Shown: positions 1 to 7,451, counted from the stretch's first letter. The stretch: 19,147 bases of DNA from VFJL01 sp037147395 (GCA_037147395.1 JBAWVG010000030.1:1-19147); one strand, 5' to 3'. The notes: generated by a model from the sequence alone, not told the origin. Made by a program: numbers and translations.

Positions 1-18
1 ACACGCGGGAGCCCACCC

Positions 19-47
19 TTGACGGATGAGCCATGGCTAACTAATAT
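19..47 (+). promoter_or_regulatory. Putative sigma-70 promoter of the cytochrome P460 gene
   Basis: A -35-like TTGACG (19-24) and a -10-like TAATAT (42-47) are separated by 17 bases, matching consensus at 5/6 and 4/6 positions. Transcription would start near 54, at the foot of the hairpin at 51-78. Read by eye only. Confidence 0.45.
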
Positions 48-50
48 TAA

Positions 51-78
51 CCGGGGGAGTTAGAGGCTCTCCCCCTGG
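51..78 (+). terminator. GC-rich hairpin upstream of cytochrome P460 (terminator or 5' UTR stem-loop)
   Basis: GGGGGAG (53-59) pairs perfectly with CTCCCCC (69-75). A further 2 bp form across a one-base bulge (51-52 with 77-78), and the loop is 9 nt. A T-rich stretch follows (79-85). It could end transcription of a gene lying left of the window. If the promoter at 19-47 is real, it would instead be a stem-loop at the very 5' end of the P460 transcript. Confidence 0.55.
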
Positions 79-107
79 TTTCTTTAATTATTAAAAGGAG
101 TTAAATT

Positions 108-701
108 ATGTTGGACCATCTAATTCTTCAGAAAACACGGCTAGCGAGACTTGCCCCACTAGTGTTATCCGCACTTTTAATTACGCAGGTTGCTCCAGTT
201 GCAGCGTCGGATCATGGGCACCATAAGGTACAAGCTAAATTCAACCAAGCGGGCGAGTTGGCTCGGCCAGCAAATATCAAGGAATGGATCTCCATCGGCG
301 CATCGGTGACCCCGAAGGATATGAATAATGGTAAGCCAGCATTTCCAGAGTTCCATTATGTCTACCTTGATCATGCAAGCTGGTCCCACTGGAAAAAAAC
401 AGGCGAGTTCCGAGAGGGCGCCATGATTGCTAAAGAGTTGGTCAGCGTAGGCTCCAAGTCATCAGCAAGCGGTAGCGGATACTTTGCTGGTGATTATGTC
501 GGTCCGGTGGCGGTGTCAGTAAAAGATAGCAAGCGTTTTGCCAAATCAAACAATTGGGGCTATTTTGTTTTTGGCGACGATAAGGCGCTAAGCGCGCCGG
601 CAGATGAGAGCTGTGTGGCCTGCCACAAGGCTAATGCTGCGCAAGATATGGTCTTCACCCAGTATTGGGCGCCATTACGTGCGGTTAGCCCTAAGAAGTA
701 A
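108..701 (+). CDS. Cytochrome P460 (c-type haem, lysine-crosslinked family)
   Basis: Periplasmic monohaem cytochrome of the P460 family, which oxidises hydroxylamine in Nitrosomonas europaea. The 197-residue product has a signal peptide (about residues 1-33, cleavage near VAA-SD). The C-terminal haem motif CVACH is at 169-173, followed by the family's DMVFTQ segment. Recalled alignment to the N. europaea protein places the haem-crosslinking lysine (mature Lys70) at Lys109 in the AKELVSVG segment. The functionally important distal glutamate (mature Glu96) falls at Val134/Ala135 in GDYVGPVAVSV, which has no acidic residue, so hydroxylamine oxidation may be impaired or altered. The start is supported by AAGGAG (95-100), 7 nt before ATG. 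A thioredoxin-like gene follows on the same strand. The family assignment is firm; the activity is inferred. Confidence 0.93.
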   Translation: MLDHLILQKTRLARLAPLVLSALLITQVAPVAASDHGHHKVQAKFNQAGELARPANIKEWISIGASVTPKDMNNGKPAFPEFHYVYLDHASWSHWKKTGEFREGAMIAKELVSVGSKSSASGSGYFAGDYVGPVAVSVKDSKRFAKSNNWGYFVFGDDKALSAPADESCVACHKANAAQDMVFTQYWAPLRAVSPKK

Positions 702-717
702 ATCTGTTCGCCGGGAC

Positions 718-752
718 GGGTTGGAGCAGCAGGTAGATTGTTACCCCAACCT
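718..752 (+). terminator. Weak terminator-like inverted repeat after cytochrome P460
   Basis: GGGTTGG (718-724) can pair with CCAACCT (746-752) across a 21-nt loop with one G-T wobble, followed by GTTGTTTT. The long loop makes this a weak candidate. It could equally be a read-through site between P460 and the downstream thioredoxin-like gene. Confidence 0.25.
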
Positions 753-786
753 GTTGTTTTATTGATAGTGGATCTTGGATGACAAA

Positions 787-1353
787 ATGATGACGCATCA
801 TGATACGAGTCTGGCCCCAGAGTTGCAGATATCAAAGTGGCTCAATACAACGAAATCCCCAACACTTGAATCGCTCCGCGGGAGAGTGGTTGTGTTGCAC
901 GCTTTTCAAATGCTCTGTCCGGGATGCGTGCAAATAGGCATTCCTCAGGCCCAGCGGATTTACGAGGAGTTTGATTCTAAGAAGGTTGCGGTGATCGGAC
1001 TGCATACCGTATTTGAGCATCACGAGGTGATGGGGCCTGATGCGCTGGAGGTGTTTGCTTACGAATACCGGTTACGCTTTCCGATCGGGATTGATAAGTA
1101 CCCGGGTGAAAAGAGCCAAGGGATGCCACTAACCATGGAGGCCTACCAGATGCAGGGGACCCCAACCTTGATCTTGATCGATAAGGCTGGCCATGTACGG
1201 CTACACAAGTTTGGTCATGTGAACGATCTCACGCTCGGGTTCTCGATCGGGGCACTTCTCTCTGAGGAGTTTGGGGGTGAGTCAGATGCAGAGACAAAGA
1301 AACAGAAAAGCGCCACTGAGACTGGGTGCGATGAGGATGGGTGTTGTATCTGA
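787..1353 (+). CDS. Thioredoxin-like (TlpA/peroxiredoxin fold) protein with Cys-rich C-terminus
   Basis: About 188 residues, with a thioredoxin fold. A VVVLHAFQMLCPGC stretch carries a CPGC active-site motif at about residues 44-47. Later come the GTPTLILID segment, with the cis-proline typical of thioredoxins, and a helical end. There is no signal peptide or membrane segment, so it is probably cytoplasmic, unlike exported TlpA proteins. The last residues, GCDEDGCCI, add three more cysteines and might bind a metal or take part in disulfide exchange. It lies 85 bases after cytochrome P460 and may share its transcript. I placed the start at ATG 787; an in-frame TTG at 775 and an ATG at 790 are alternatives, and no strong ribosome site decides. 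The substrate is unknown. Confidence 0.8.
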   Translation: MMTHHDTSLAPELQISKWLNTTKSPTLESLRGRVVVLHAFQMLCPGCVQIGIPQAQRIYEEFDSKKVAVIGLHTVFEHHEVMGPDALEVFAYEYRLRFPIGIDKYPGEKSQGMPLTMEAYQMQGTPTLILIDKAGHVRLHKFGHVNDLTLGFSIGALLSEEFGGESDAETKKQKSATETGCDEDGCCI

Positions 1354-1378
1354 TTAAACACGTATTCTGCGCGCTCTT

Positions 1379-2818
1379 TCAGCGCCCATATATATCCTCA
1401 AAACGCACGATATCGTCCTCTCCCAAGTAAGAGCCGGACTGAACTTCGATCATTTCGAGTGGCACGCAGCCGGGGTTCTCCAATCGGTGACGGGTGCCGA
1501 GAGGGATGAAGGTGGACTCATTTTCAGATACCAGGTAACTCGAGTCACCACGCGTCACTTGCGCTGTGCCGCGCACGACAATCCAGTGCTCAGCACGGTG
1601 GTGGTGCATCTGGAGGGATAGTGCAGCACCCGGCTTAACCACAATGCGCTTCACCTGGAACCGTTCTCCGGCATCTATACCATCGTACCAACCCCACGGG
1701 CGGAATACCTTGCGATGTAGCCGTCCTTCTGACCTGCCCTCGAGTTTGAGGCTGTCGACGATCTTCTTCACATCCTGAGTTTTATTCTTGTGTACGACGA
1801 GGATGGCATCGGGTGTTTCAACGACCACCACATCCTCAACGCCTACACAGGCGACCAATCGACCCCCCGACATGACCAGAGTGTTACGGCAGTCGTGCAA
1901 CAGAACGTCGCCCTGTGAGGCATTCCCTTCGCTGTCTTTAGGTAAGACTTGCCACAAGGAGTCCCACGCGCCCACATCAGACCAGCCCGCTGCGAGCGGG
2001 ATCACTGCCCCAGGAGGCAATGAGCTTTCACCAGCAGCGATACGCTCCATCACGGCATAATCGATTGAGTCACTCGGGCATTGTGCGAACGAGTCCTTAC
2101 CGACGCGTAAGAACTCGCCATCGGCTGAGCCCTCATCCCAGGCAGCGCGGCATGAAGTCAAAATATCCTTACGGCAGTGGGTGATGGCCTCGATCCAGAC
2201 GGAGGCTCGAAGCATAAATAGGCCGCTATTCCACAGGTAGCGACCATCATCAAGATAGGCTTGAGCTGTTGCGAGATCGGGTTTTTCTACAAAGCGTGCA
2301 ATATGGTAGGCCCCGCCTTCGCTGAAAGCATCACCGAACTGGATGTAGCCAAAACCTGTTTCTGGTGAATCGGGTGTGATGCCGAAAGTGACGACCTTAC
2401 CCTCTGCCGCAAGGACTACTCCTTTACGTACTACCTCCTGAAAAGCGGCAGTATCTAGGATGATATGATCCGCAGGCATCACCAGTAAGATGGGGTCTGC
2501 CCCCTCTCGCATCGCTGCCAGTGCCGCAAGAGTCAGGGCGGGGGCAGTATTGCGACCGACCGGTTCGAGTAGGATCGTACCTGCTTTGTCGATTAAACGA
2601 AGTTGCTCTGCAATCACGAAGCGGTATTCTTCGTTGCAAACCACCATCGGTGCTTCGAGCTGTATGCCCGTAAATCCTTCGATACGGCGGATCGTCGCCT
2701 GTAATAGAGAGTCCTCGCCAACCAACGGCAGCAATTGCTTGGGATATTTTTCGCGAGAGAGCGGCCATAACCGGGTGCCAGAACCACCAGAAAGAACGAC
2801 GGGGATTAGTGTTTGCAT
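1379..2818 (-). CDS. manC: Mannose-1-phosphate guanylyltransferase / mannose-6-phosphate isomerase
   Basis: Bifunctional cytoplasmic enzyme of the ManC/AlgA/XanB type. It interconverts fructose-6-P and mannose-6-P, and makes GDP-mannose from mannose-1-P and GTP, for exopolysaccharide, capsule or O-antigen synthesis. The N-terminal nucleotidyltransferase domain carries GGSGTRLWPLSREKYPK (about residues 11-27) and FVEKP (about 176-180). The C-terminal cupin isomerase domain carries FRPWGWYDG and the metal-binding QMHHHRAEHW (about 403-412). At 479 residues it is full length. ATG 2818 puts the first residues where family members normally begin; a TTG at 2839 would only add seven atypical residues. 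It converges with the upstream gene (25-base gap) and has no polysaccharide genes beside it here. Confidence 0.95.
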   Translation of the reverse strand: MQTLIPVVLSGGSGTRLWPLSREKYPKQLLPLVGEDSLLQATIRRIEGFTGIQLEAPMVVCNEEYRFVIAEQLRLIDKAGTILLEPVGRNTAPALTLAALAAMREGADPILLVMPADHIILDTAAFQEVVRKGVVLAAEGKVVTFGITPDSPETGFGYIQFGDAFSEGGAYHIARFVEKPDLATAQAYLDDGRYLWNSGLFMLRASVWIEAITHCRKDILTSCRAAWDEGSADGEFLRVGKDSFAQCPSDSIDYAVMERIAAGESSLPPGAVIPLAAGWSDVGAWDSLWQVLPKDSEGNASQGDVLLHDCRNTLVMSGGRLVACVGVEDVVVVETPDAILVVHKNKTQDVKKIVDSLKLEGRSEGRLHRKVFRPWGWYDGIDAGERFQVKRIVVKPGAALSLQMHHHRAEHWIVVRGTAQVTRGDSSYLVSENESTFIPLGTRHRLENPGCVPLEMIEVQSGSYLGEDDIVRFEDIYGR

Positions 2819-2894
2819 AGATTTCCACGTGAGTAACAAGTCATAGCTTTTTCAATCAGCGGGTTAGTCAGCTACGAGCGAATGAAATTCTACC

Positions 2895-2922
2895 ATTATA
2901 ATATTCACAGCAAGACCATCAA
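2895..2922 (-). promoter_or_regulatory. Putative sigma-70 promoter of manC
   Basis: On the minus strand, TTGATG (2917-2922) and a perfect TATAAT (2895-2900) are separated by 16 bases. Transcription would start near 2888, giving a leader of about 70 nt before ATG 2818. Confidence 0.55.
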
Positions 2923-2962
2923 CTTAACTCTCTTTTAGAGAATAGGGCGGTCTTGCCAGATG

Positions 2963-2991
2963 TTCCAATGAATTTGGTGCTGTGTTAGAAT
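2963..2991 (+). promoter_or_regulatory. Possible tRNA-Phe promoter with GC-rich discriminator
   Basis: TAGAAT (2986-2991) resembles a -10 box and is followed by the GC-rich stretch GCGCTCCC (2995-3002), as in stringently controlled stable-RNA promoters. The -35 (TTCCAA, 2963-2968, 17-base spacer) is poor. The tRNA would have a leader of about 65 nt. Confidence 0.35.
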
Positions 2992-3062
2992 TATGCGCTC
3001 CCAATTAGCTGGCTTATAGGCAGCCCTGTTGTGTATGCAAGGATGCGGCAGCTTCACTAAAA

Positions 3063-3138
3063 GGCCAAGTAGCTCAGTCGGTAGAGCAGAGGATTGAAAA
3101 TCCTTGTGTCGGTGGTTCGATTCCGCCCTTGGCCACCA
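3063..3138 (+). tRNA. tRNA-Phe (anticodon GAA)
   Basis: A 76-nt tRNA with a perfect 7-bp acceptor stem (GGCCAAG with CTTGGCC). The D-arm contains AGCTCAGTCGGTAGAGC. The anticodon loop TTGAAAA gives anticodon GAA, so it reads Phe codons UUU and UUC. The T-arm is GGTGG-TTCGATT-CCGCC, and the 3' CCA is encoded in the DNA. It is a single tRNA, not part of an array. Confidence 0.97.
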
Positions 3139-3160
3139 TTATCCATCTGGACTTCCGTGA

Positions 3161-3194
3161 CTTCCCAATTTTTGGTTTTCGACAAAAATGGAAG
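3161..3194. repeat. Imperfect inverted repeat after tRNA-Phe
   Basis: The left arm at 3161-3173 (CTTCCCAATTTTT) pairs with the right arm at 3184-3194 (AAAAATGGAAG). This makes 11 bp with a two-base bulge and a 10-nt loop. It is AT-rich and no T-run follows the right arm, so it is not a classical terminator. It might aid tRNA 3' processing or transcription arrest. Confidence 0.4.
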
Positions 3195-3232
3195 GTCTTC
3201 GGGACTCTTCTGAGTACTGGTAATACCTCACC

Positions 3233-3257
3233 TTGATAGTATGCAAGGCACTATAAT
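3233..3257 (+). promoter_or_regulatory. Possible hemA operon promoter
   Basis: A perfect TATAAT lies at 3252-3257 and a TTGATA at 3233-3238, but the 13-base spacer is shorter than usual. Only the -10 is convincing. Initiation near 3264 would give a leader of about 37 nt. Confidence 0.35.
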
Positions 3258-3300
3258 CCACAAACCCCTGATTACTCACCAGTTATTCATATAACCCCCC

Positions 3301-4554
3301 ATGCAGTTATTTGCCTTCGGCATCAACTATCAGACTGCGCCTCTGGATGTACGTGAGCAGGTCACGTTTCCAGAAGATGCAATGGAGCGTGCGTTACATG
3401 ATCTGGTGCAGCATCACCCAGTGGGGGAGGCTGCGATCGTCTCTACCTGCAACCGTACTGAAGTTTATTGCAGTACTGATAGACCCGAGGAGGCGACACA
3501 CTGGTTGGCTGATTACCATCATCTCCAGGCGGGAGATTTGGAGCCTTATCTGTATAAGCTCCCGCGAGAGCAAGCAGTGAAACATGCATTTCGTGTCGCG
3601 AGTGGATTGGATTCAATGGTGCTGGGTGAGCCGCAGATACTTGGGCAGTTGAAGGATGCGGTGAAATCTGCCGAACATGCGGGCACTTTGGGAATGCTGC
3701 TGAACAAGTTGTTTCAGAGAACCTTTTTTGTTGCGAAGGAGGTTCGGACTTCCACCGAAATTGGCACAAACTCGGTCTCTATGGCGGCCGCCGCAGCACG
3801 GTTGGCTGAGCGAATTTTTGGCGATATTGGTGAGCAACGAGTACTGTTTATCGGTGCAGGTGAAATGATAGAGCTATGCGCAACTCATTTTGCAGCACGT
3901 CATCCAAAGCAGATCACGGTTGCCAACCGTACTATTGAGCGCGCACAGTTGCTGGCACAACGTTTTAATGCGCAGGCCATCACTCTGAATGAGCTTCCCG
4001 AACAACTGGCGCAGCACGATATTGTGATTAGTTGTACCGCCAGTCCCCTGCCAATACTTGGCAAAGGAATGGTCGAGCGCGCAATCAAGGTGCGTAAACA
4101 CCGTCCCATTTTCATGGTGGACCTCGCCGTGCCTCGGGATGTGGAACCGGAAGTGGCAGAGCTGGACGATGTATTTCTTTATTCAGTGGATGATCTTTCT
4201 GAAATCGTCAAAGAGGGATTAGATTTGCGTCAAGGCGCGGTAGCACAGGCTGAAGCCATCATTGATTCTAATGTGATCAATTTCATGCACTGGCTTGAAT
4301 CACGAGAGCTGGTGCCGACTATTCGTGCGTTGCGTGACCAGGCAGAACGGTATCGCCGGCATGAGCTCGAACGTGCCATGAAGCTCCTAGCTAAGGGGGA
4401 AGACCCTCAGAAGATACTCGAGCAATTGAGCAATGGGCTCACCAATAAATTTCTACATATCCCCTCCGAAGCACTGAATCATGCGACCGCCGATGAGCGT
4501 GATGATCTGGTCGGGCTGGTTAATCGGCTGTATCAACTCCACCGACCAGAATGA
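3301..4554 (+). CDS. hemA: Glutamyl-tRNA reductase
   Basis: Reduces glutamyl-tRNA(Glu) with NADPH to glutamate-1-semialdehyde, the first committed step of C5-pathway haem synthesis; HemL (10952-12247) takes the next step. At 417 residues it is full length. The N-terminal catalytic domain starts MQLFAFGINYQTAPLDVRE, with the nucleophile Cys50 in STCNRTEVY. SGLDSMVLGEPQILGQ lies near 101-116. The NADPH-binding domain carries FIGAGEM (183-189). A C-terminal helical dimerisation region ends the protein. The start fits the family exactly, yet a CCCCCC run stands where a Shine-Dalgarno would be, so initiation may be weak or regulated. The stop overlaps prfA as ATGA, indicating coupled translation. 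Confidence 0.97.
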   Translation: MQLFAFGINYQTAPLDVREQVTFPEDAMERALHDLVQHHPVGEAAIVSTCNRTEVYCSTDRPEEATHWLADYHHLQAGDLEPYLYKLPREQAVKHAFRVASGLDSMVLGEPQILGQLKDAVKSAEHAGTLGMLLNKLFQRTFFVAKEVRTSTEIGTNSVSMAAAAARLAERIFGDIGEQRVLFIGAGEMIELCATHFAARHPKQITVANRTIERAQLLAQRFNAQAITLNELPEQLAQHDIVISCTASPLPILGKGMVERAIKVRKHRPIFMVDLAVPRDVEPEVAELDDVFLYSVDDLSEIVKEGLDLRQGAVAQAEAIIDSNVINFMHWLESRELVPTIRALRDQAERYRRHELERAMKLLAKGEDPQKILEQLSNGLTNKFLHIPSEALNHATADERDDLVGLVNRLYQLHRPE

Positions 4555-5627
4555 ACAATAGCATTGCCGCTAAGCTCACGCAGATTTGCGTGCGGCTGGA
4601 GGAGCTAACCCGTCTTCTGAGCAGTGAGACTGTCACAGCGAATCTCGACAATTACCGCAAGCTCACACGTGAACGTGCTGAGATTGCTCCGGTGGTCGAA
4701 CTTTATCAAGCCTATCAACAGAGTGAGCGTGACATCCAGACCGCACAAGAAATGAGTGGTGATTTGGAGATGCGTGAATTTGCAGAGGCTGAGGTACGAA
4801 TAGGCAGAGAGAGCCTTGTACGGATCGAGGCAGAATTACAGAAACAGTTATTGCCCAAGGACGCTAATGACGAACGCAATATTTTTTTGGAAATTCGTGC
4901 GGGCACAGGGGGGGATGAGTCTGCGCTGTTCGCGGGTGACCTATTCCGTATGTACGCACGCTTCGCCGAGCGTCAGCGCTGGCAGGTGGAAGTTATTTCA
5001 CAAAACCCATCGGAGGCGGGGGGCTACAAAGAAATCATTGCAAAGGTCATTGGCCAGGGGGCTTATTCCAAATTGAAATTTGAATCCGGGGGTCATCGGG
5101 TGCAGCGCGTACCAGCCACCGAAACTCAGGGACGTATCCATACCTCTGCTTGTACTGTCGCGGTGATGCCAGAGGCCGACGAGATCGATGATGTGACCTT
5201 GAATCCAGCTGAATTACGGATTGATACATTCCGTGCTTCTGGGGCAGGTGGTCAGCATATCAACAAAACAGATTCTGCGGTTCGCATCACTCATCTGCCG
5301 ACGGGTATCGTGGTCGAGTGTCAGGATGGACGTTCACAGCACAAGAATAAAGCTCAGGCCATGAGCGTTCTGGTGGCACGGATTCGCGACAAACAAACAC
5401 GCGAACAACAGGCCAAGCAGGCCGCCACTCGCAAGTCTCTTATTGGCAGCGGTGATCGCTCTGAGCGGATCCGCACTTATAACTTCCCGCAAGGACGTAT
5501 TACAGACCACCGGATCAATCTAACACTTTATAAAATAGATCAGATTATGGATGGGGACTTGAATGAGATTTGCTCAGCATTGATGTCCGAGCACCAGACG
5601 GAGCAACTGGCGGCGATGGCGGAGTAG
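4551..5627 (+). CDS. prfA: Peptide chain release factor 1
   Basis: RF1 recognises UAA and UAG stop codons on the ribosome and triggers release of the finished peptide. The 358-residue protein shows the N-terminal coiled domain. The stop-codon reading motif PAT is at 188-190 (in RVPATETQGRIHTSA), which marks RF1 rather than RF2. The catalytic GGQ is at 233-235, the glutamine methylated by PrmC, which is encoded next. The start overlaps the hemA stop by 4 nt. The hemA-prfA-prmC order is conserved in many beta- and gammaproteobacteria. Confidence 0.98.
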   Translation: MNNSIAAKLTQICVRLEELTRLLSSETVTANLDNYRKLTRERAEIAPVVELYQAYQQSERDIQTAQEMSGDLEMREFAEAEVRIGRESLVRIEAELQKQLLPKDANDERNIFLEIRAGTGGDESALFAGDLFRMYARFAERQRWQVEVISQNPSEAGGYKEIIAKVIGQGAYSKLKFESGGHRVQRVPATETQGRIHTSACTVAVMPEADEIDDVTLNPAELRIDTFRASGAGGQHINKTDSAVRITHLPTGIVVECQDGRSQHKNKAQAMSVLVARIRDKQTREQQAKQAATRKSLIGSGDRSERIRTYNFPQGRITDHRINLTLYKIDQIMDGDLNEICSALMSEHQTEQLAAMAE

Positions 5628-5687
5628 AGCCTGCCACGCACGCTCACCACAAACTCTGACGACTTTACATTGCGCAGCAATTCCAGC

Positions 5688-6548
5688 ATGAGCCTTTCGA
5701 CACAGCGATCTACCATTACACAAGCTTTGCATCAGTCGTATTCTAAAATCGCATCGATCGATGCACGCATGTTGTTACAGAGTGTTCTCAATGTGAACCA
5801 TGCGCATCTCATTGCTCATCCTGACCAAGTACTAACGCCTGATCAAGAGCAAGAATTTAGCGCACTCACATCACGCCGCGTCAATGGTGAACCGATTGCT
5901 TACCTTGTTGGCGAGCGCGAGTTTTATAGCTTAAGATTTGAAGTAACTCCGGCTGTACTGATTCCTCGCCCAGAGACAGAATTACTGGTGGACCAGGCTC
6001 TGGAGCGAATCCCGATGCTGCAATCTTGCAAGGTGTTGGATCTGGGAACAGGGAGTGGAGCAGTGGCAATCGCCATCGCTAAACATCGCCCGCTTGCTAG
6101 TACTACGGCGGTCGACTTTTCAGATGATGCCCTCATTGTCGCCAGGGTGAATGCTAAATATCATGATGCGACAAACGTCCGGATCGTCGCGAGTGACTGG
6201 TACACGGGGGTTGCCGGAGAAGTGTTCGATCTCATTGTATCCAACCCGCCTTATGTTGCCGACGGCGACCCCCATCTCGGGCAGGGTGATCTACGCTTTG
6301 AGCCGCTCACGGCGCTAGTGGCGGGTAGTGACGGGCTCGACTGTATTCGCCGCATCATCGATTTCGCCACAGATCACCTCACCCCGGGCGGTTGGTTGTT
6401 ACTGGAACATGGCTATGATCAGTCAGAAGCGTGCTGTCAATTACTCAAGGGGGCAGGTTTTGGTGAGGTGTTCTCTTGCTCCGATCTGGCTGGTGTGATG
6501 CGGGTCAGTGGTGGGAAACGTGGGGGTCTTTCAGCGCAAAGCTGTTAA
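5688..6548 (+). CDS. prmC: Release factor glutamine-N5 methyltransferase
   Basis: SAM-dependent enzyme that methylates the GGQ glutamine of RF1 and RF2 and so increases termination efficiency. From ATG 5688 it has 286 residues. A helical N-terminal domain includes RRVNGEPIAYLVGEREF and LIPRPETE. The Rossmann motif VLDLGTGSGAVAIA is at about 116-129, and the signature NPPY is at about 186-189. A TTG at 5670 would add six residues; the ATG matches the family N-terminus better. Neither has a clear ribosome site. It lies about 60 bases after prfA and is probably cotranscribed. Confidence 0.95.
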   Translation: MSLSTQRSTITQALHQSYSKIASIDARMLLQSVLNVNHAHLIAHPDQVLTPDQEQEFSALTSRRVNGEPIAYLVGEREFYSLRFEVTPAVLIPRPETELLVDQALERIPMLQSCKVLDLGTGSGAVAIAIAKHRPLASTTAVDFSDDALIVARVNAKYHDATNVRIVASDWYTGVAGEVFDLIVSNPPYVADGDPHLGQGDLRFEPLTALVAGSDGLDCIRRIIDFATDHLTPGGWLLLEHGYDQSEACCQLLKGAGFGEVFSCSDLAGVMRVSGGKRGGLSAQSC

Positions 6549-6655
6549 AATAAAGGATGTCGGAGCTCTAGTCAGAATATAGGGGATCTCTCATAAGGGG
6601 AGCACTTCCTTGTAGATGAATTTTCAGGTTGATCAAATTTGATGAGGAATTAGAT

Positions 6656-6964
6656 ATGGATACCCAAGAAACAATCAAGCAGCAAGTGACCACTAATCCG
6701 GTGGTGTTGTATATGAAAGGGACACCCGAATTTCCACAATGCGGCTTCTCTGCCAACGCGGTTAAGATACTGAGTCTGTGTGGAGTGAATAACCTCTTTA
6801 CCGTAGATGTACTCAGCAACCCGGAAATTAGGCAAGGGATCAAGGAGTACTCGAGCTGGCCAACGATCCCTCAGCTTTATATCAACGGTGAGTTCATTGG
6901 CGGATCGGATATCATCACTGAGATGCACCAGAGTGGTGAGCTATCTAAGCTGCTCCAGAAATAA
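6656..6964 (+). CDS. grxD: Monothiol glutaredoxin (Grx4 family)
   Basis: Small cytoplasmic CGFS-type glutaredoxin that binds and transfers [2Fe-2S] clusters with glutathione. The 102-residue product shows VVLYMKGTPEFPQCGFS with Cys29-Gly-Phe-Ser32, then SSWPTIPQLYINGEFIGGSDI, which includes the cis-proline and glutathione-binding GGSD. ATG 6656 is chosen over the upstream in-frame codon at 6629 because GAGGA (6644-6648) lies 7 nt before it and the family begins there. It is last in the hemA-prfA-prmC run, an arrangement common in betaproteobacteria, and is followed by a strong terminator. Confidence 0.95.
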   Translation: MDTQETIKQQVTTNPVVLYMKGTPEFPQCGFSANAVKILSLCGVNNLFTVDVLSNPEIRQGIKEYSSWPTIPQLYINGEFIGGSDIITEMHQSGELSKLLQK

Positions 6965-6980
6965 AGAAACTGAGTCAGTG

Positions 6981-7018
6981 ACCAATAAAAAGCCGACGTA
7001 AGTCGGCTTTTTATTGGT
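6981..7018. terminator. Bidirectional Rho-independent terminator (grxD / yqaA)
   Basis: A perfect 17-bp inverted repeat: arms at 6981-6997 and 7002-7018, with loop GTAA (6998-7001). The core is AAAAAGCCGAC paired with GTCGGCTTTTT, which gives a T-run on both strands. It ends the hemA operon on the plus strand and can end the convergent yqaA-like gene on the minus strand. Confidence 0.95.
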
Positions 7019-7031
7019 TGATCTGAGATGG

Positions 7032-7451
7032 CTAGACAATCGCTGTTGCAATCACCCAGTAACGAACAAACTTACCTGTCGCCATGAACAGCATTGCCCA
7101 TACCCAGTTTATCCGAAGCCACCCCGCTGCAACACACAACAAATCTCCAATCAATGGAACCCATGACAGCAACAGGACCGGACTGCCGTGTTTGCGGACC
7201 CACTCCAACCCGCGGGCACTTCCCCCCGATTTTTTTAGGAGTGCTTTTTCATCGGGCAGCAGTCGCCCAATCGCATACGAACTTAAGCCGCCCAGCGTAT
7301 TGCCCAGAGTAGCGACTCCCAAGGCAGGCCAGTAAAGTTGGGGATGACTGGTTAAAACCCCAAAAAGAACCAGTTCTGAGCCGCCCGGAAGGAGTGTGGC
7401 ACCAAGAAAGCTGCTGGTGAACAGTGCCAATAGGCTCGATTGCTCATCCAT
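7032..7451 (-). CDS. yqaA: YqaA-family (DedA/VTT-related) inner-membrane protein
   Basis: A 139-residue polytopic membrane protein close to E. coli YqaA in length and motifs. It has SSFLGATLLPGGSELVLFG near the start, then TLGNTLGGLSSYAIGR, and later LLSWVPLIGDLLCVAAGWLR. The SNARE-associated/VTT group is linked to membrane homeostasis and possibly lipid or ion transport, but the function of YqaA itself is not established. It is a single gene, convergent with grxD across the shared terminator. ATG 7451 has no strong ribosome site. Confidence 0.88.
   Translation of the reverse strand: MDEQSSLLALFTSSFLGATLLPGGSELVLFGVLTSHPQLYWPALGVATLGNTLGGLSSYAIGRLLPDEKALLKKSGGSARGLEWVRKHGSPVLLLSWVPLIGDLLCVAAGWLRINWVWAMLFMATGKFVRYWVIATAIV

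Noticed and set aside
1..62. End of a coding region upstream of P460
   Set aside because: All three plus-strand frames stop within the first 63 bases, and the fragments are too short to identify any protein.
1371..1385. Small hairpin GCGCT-CTTTC-AGCGC between the redoxin and manC ends
   Set aside because: The 5-bp stem has no T-run and overlaps the manC stop codon; too weak to call a terminator.
2424..2828. 134-codon minus-strand frame inside manC
   Set aside because: It is in another frame of manC on the same strand; the encoded residues are low in recognisable structure, whereas the manC frame carries all family motifs.
3063..3138. tRNA-Phe as an integration site for a mobile element
   Set aside because: No integrase gene, no direct repeat of the tRNA 3' end, and only housekeeping genes on both sides in this window.
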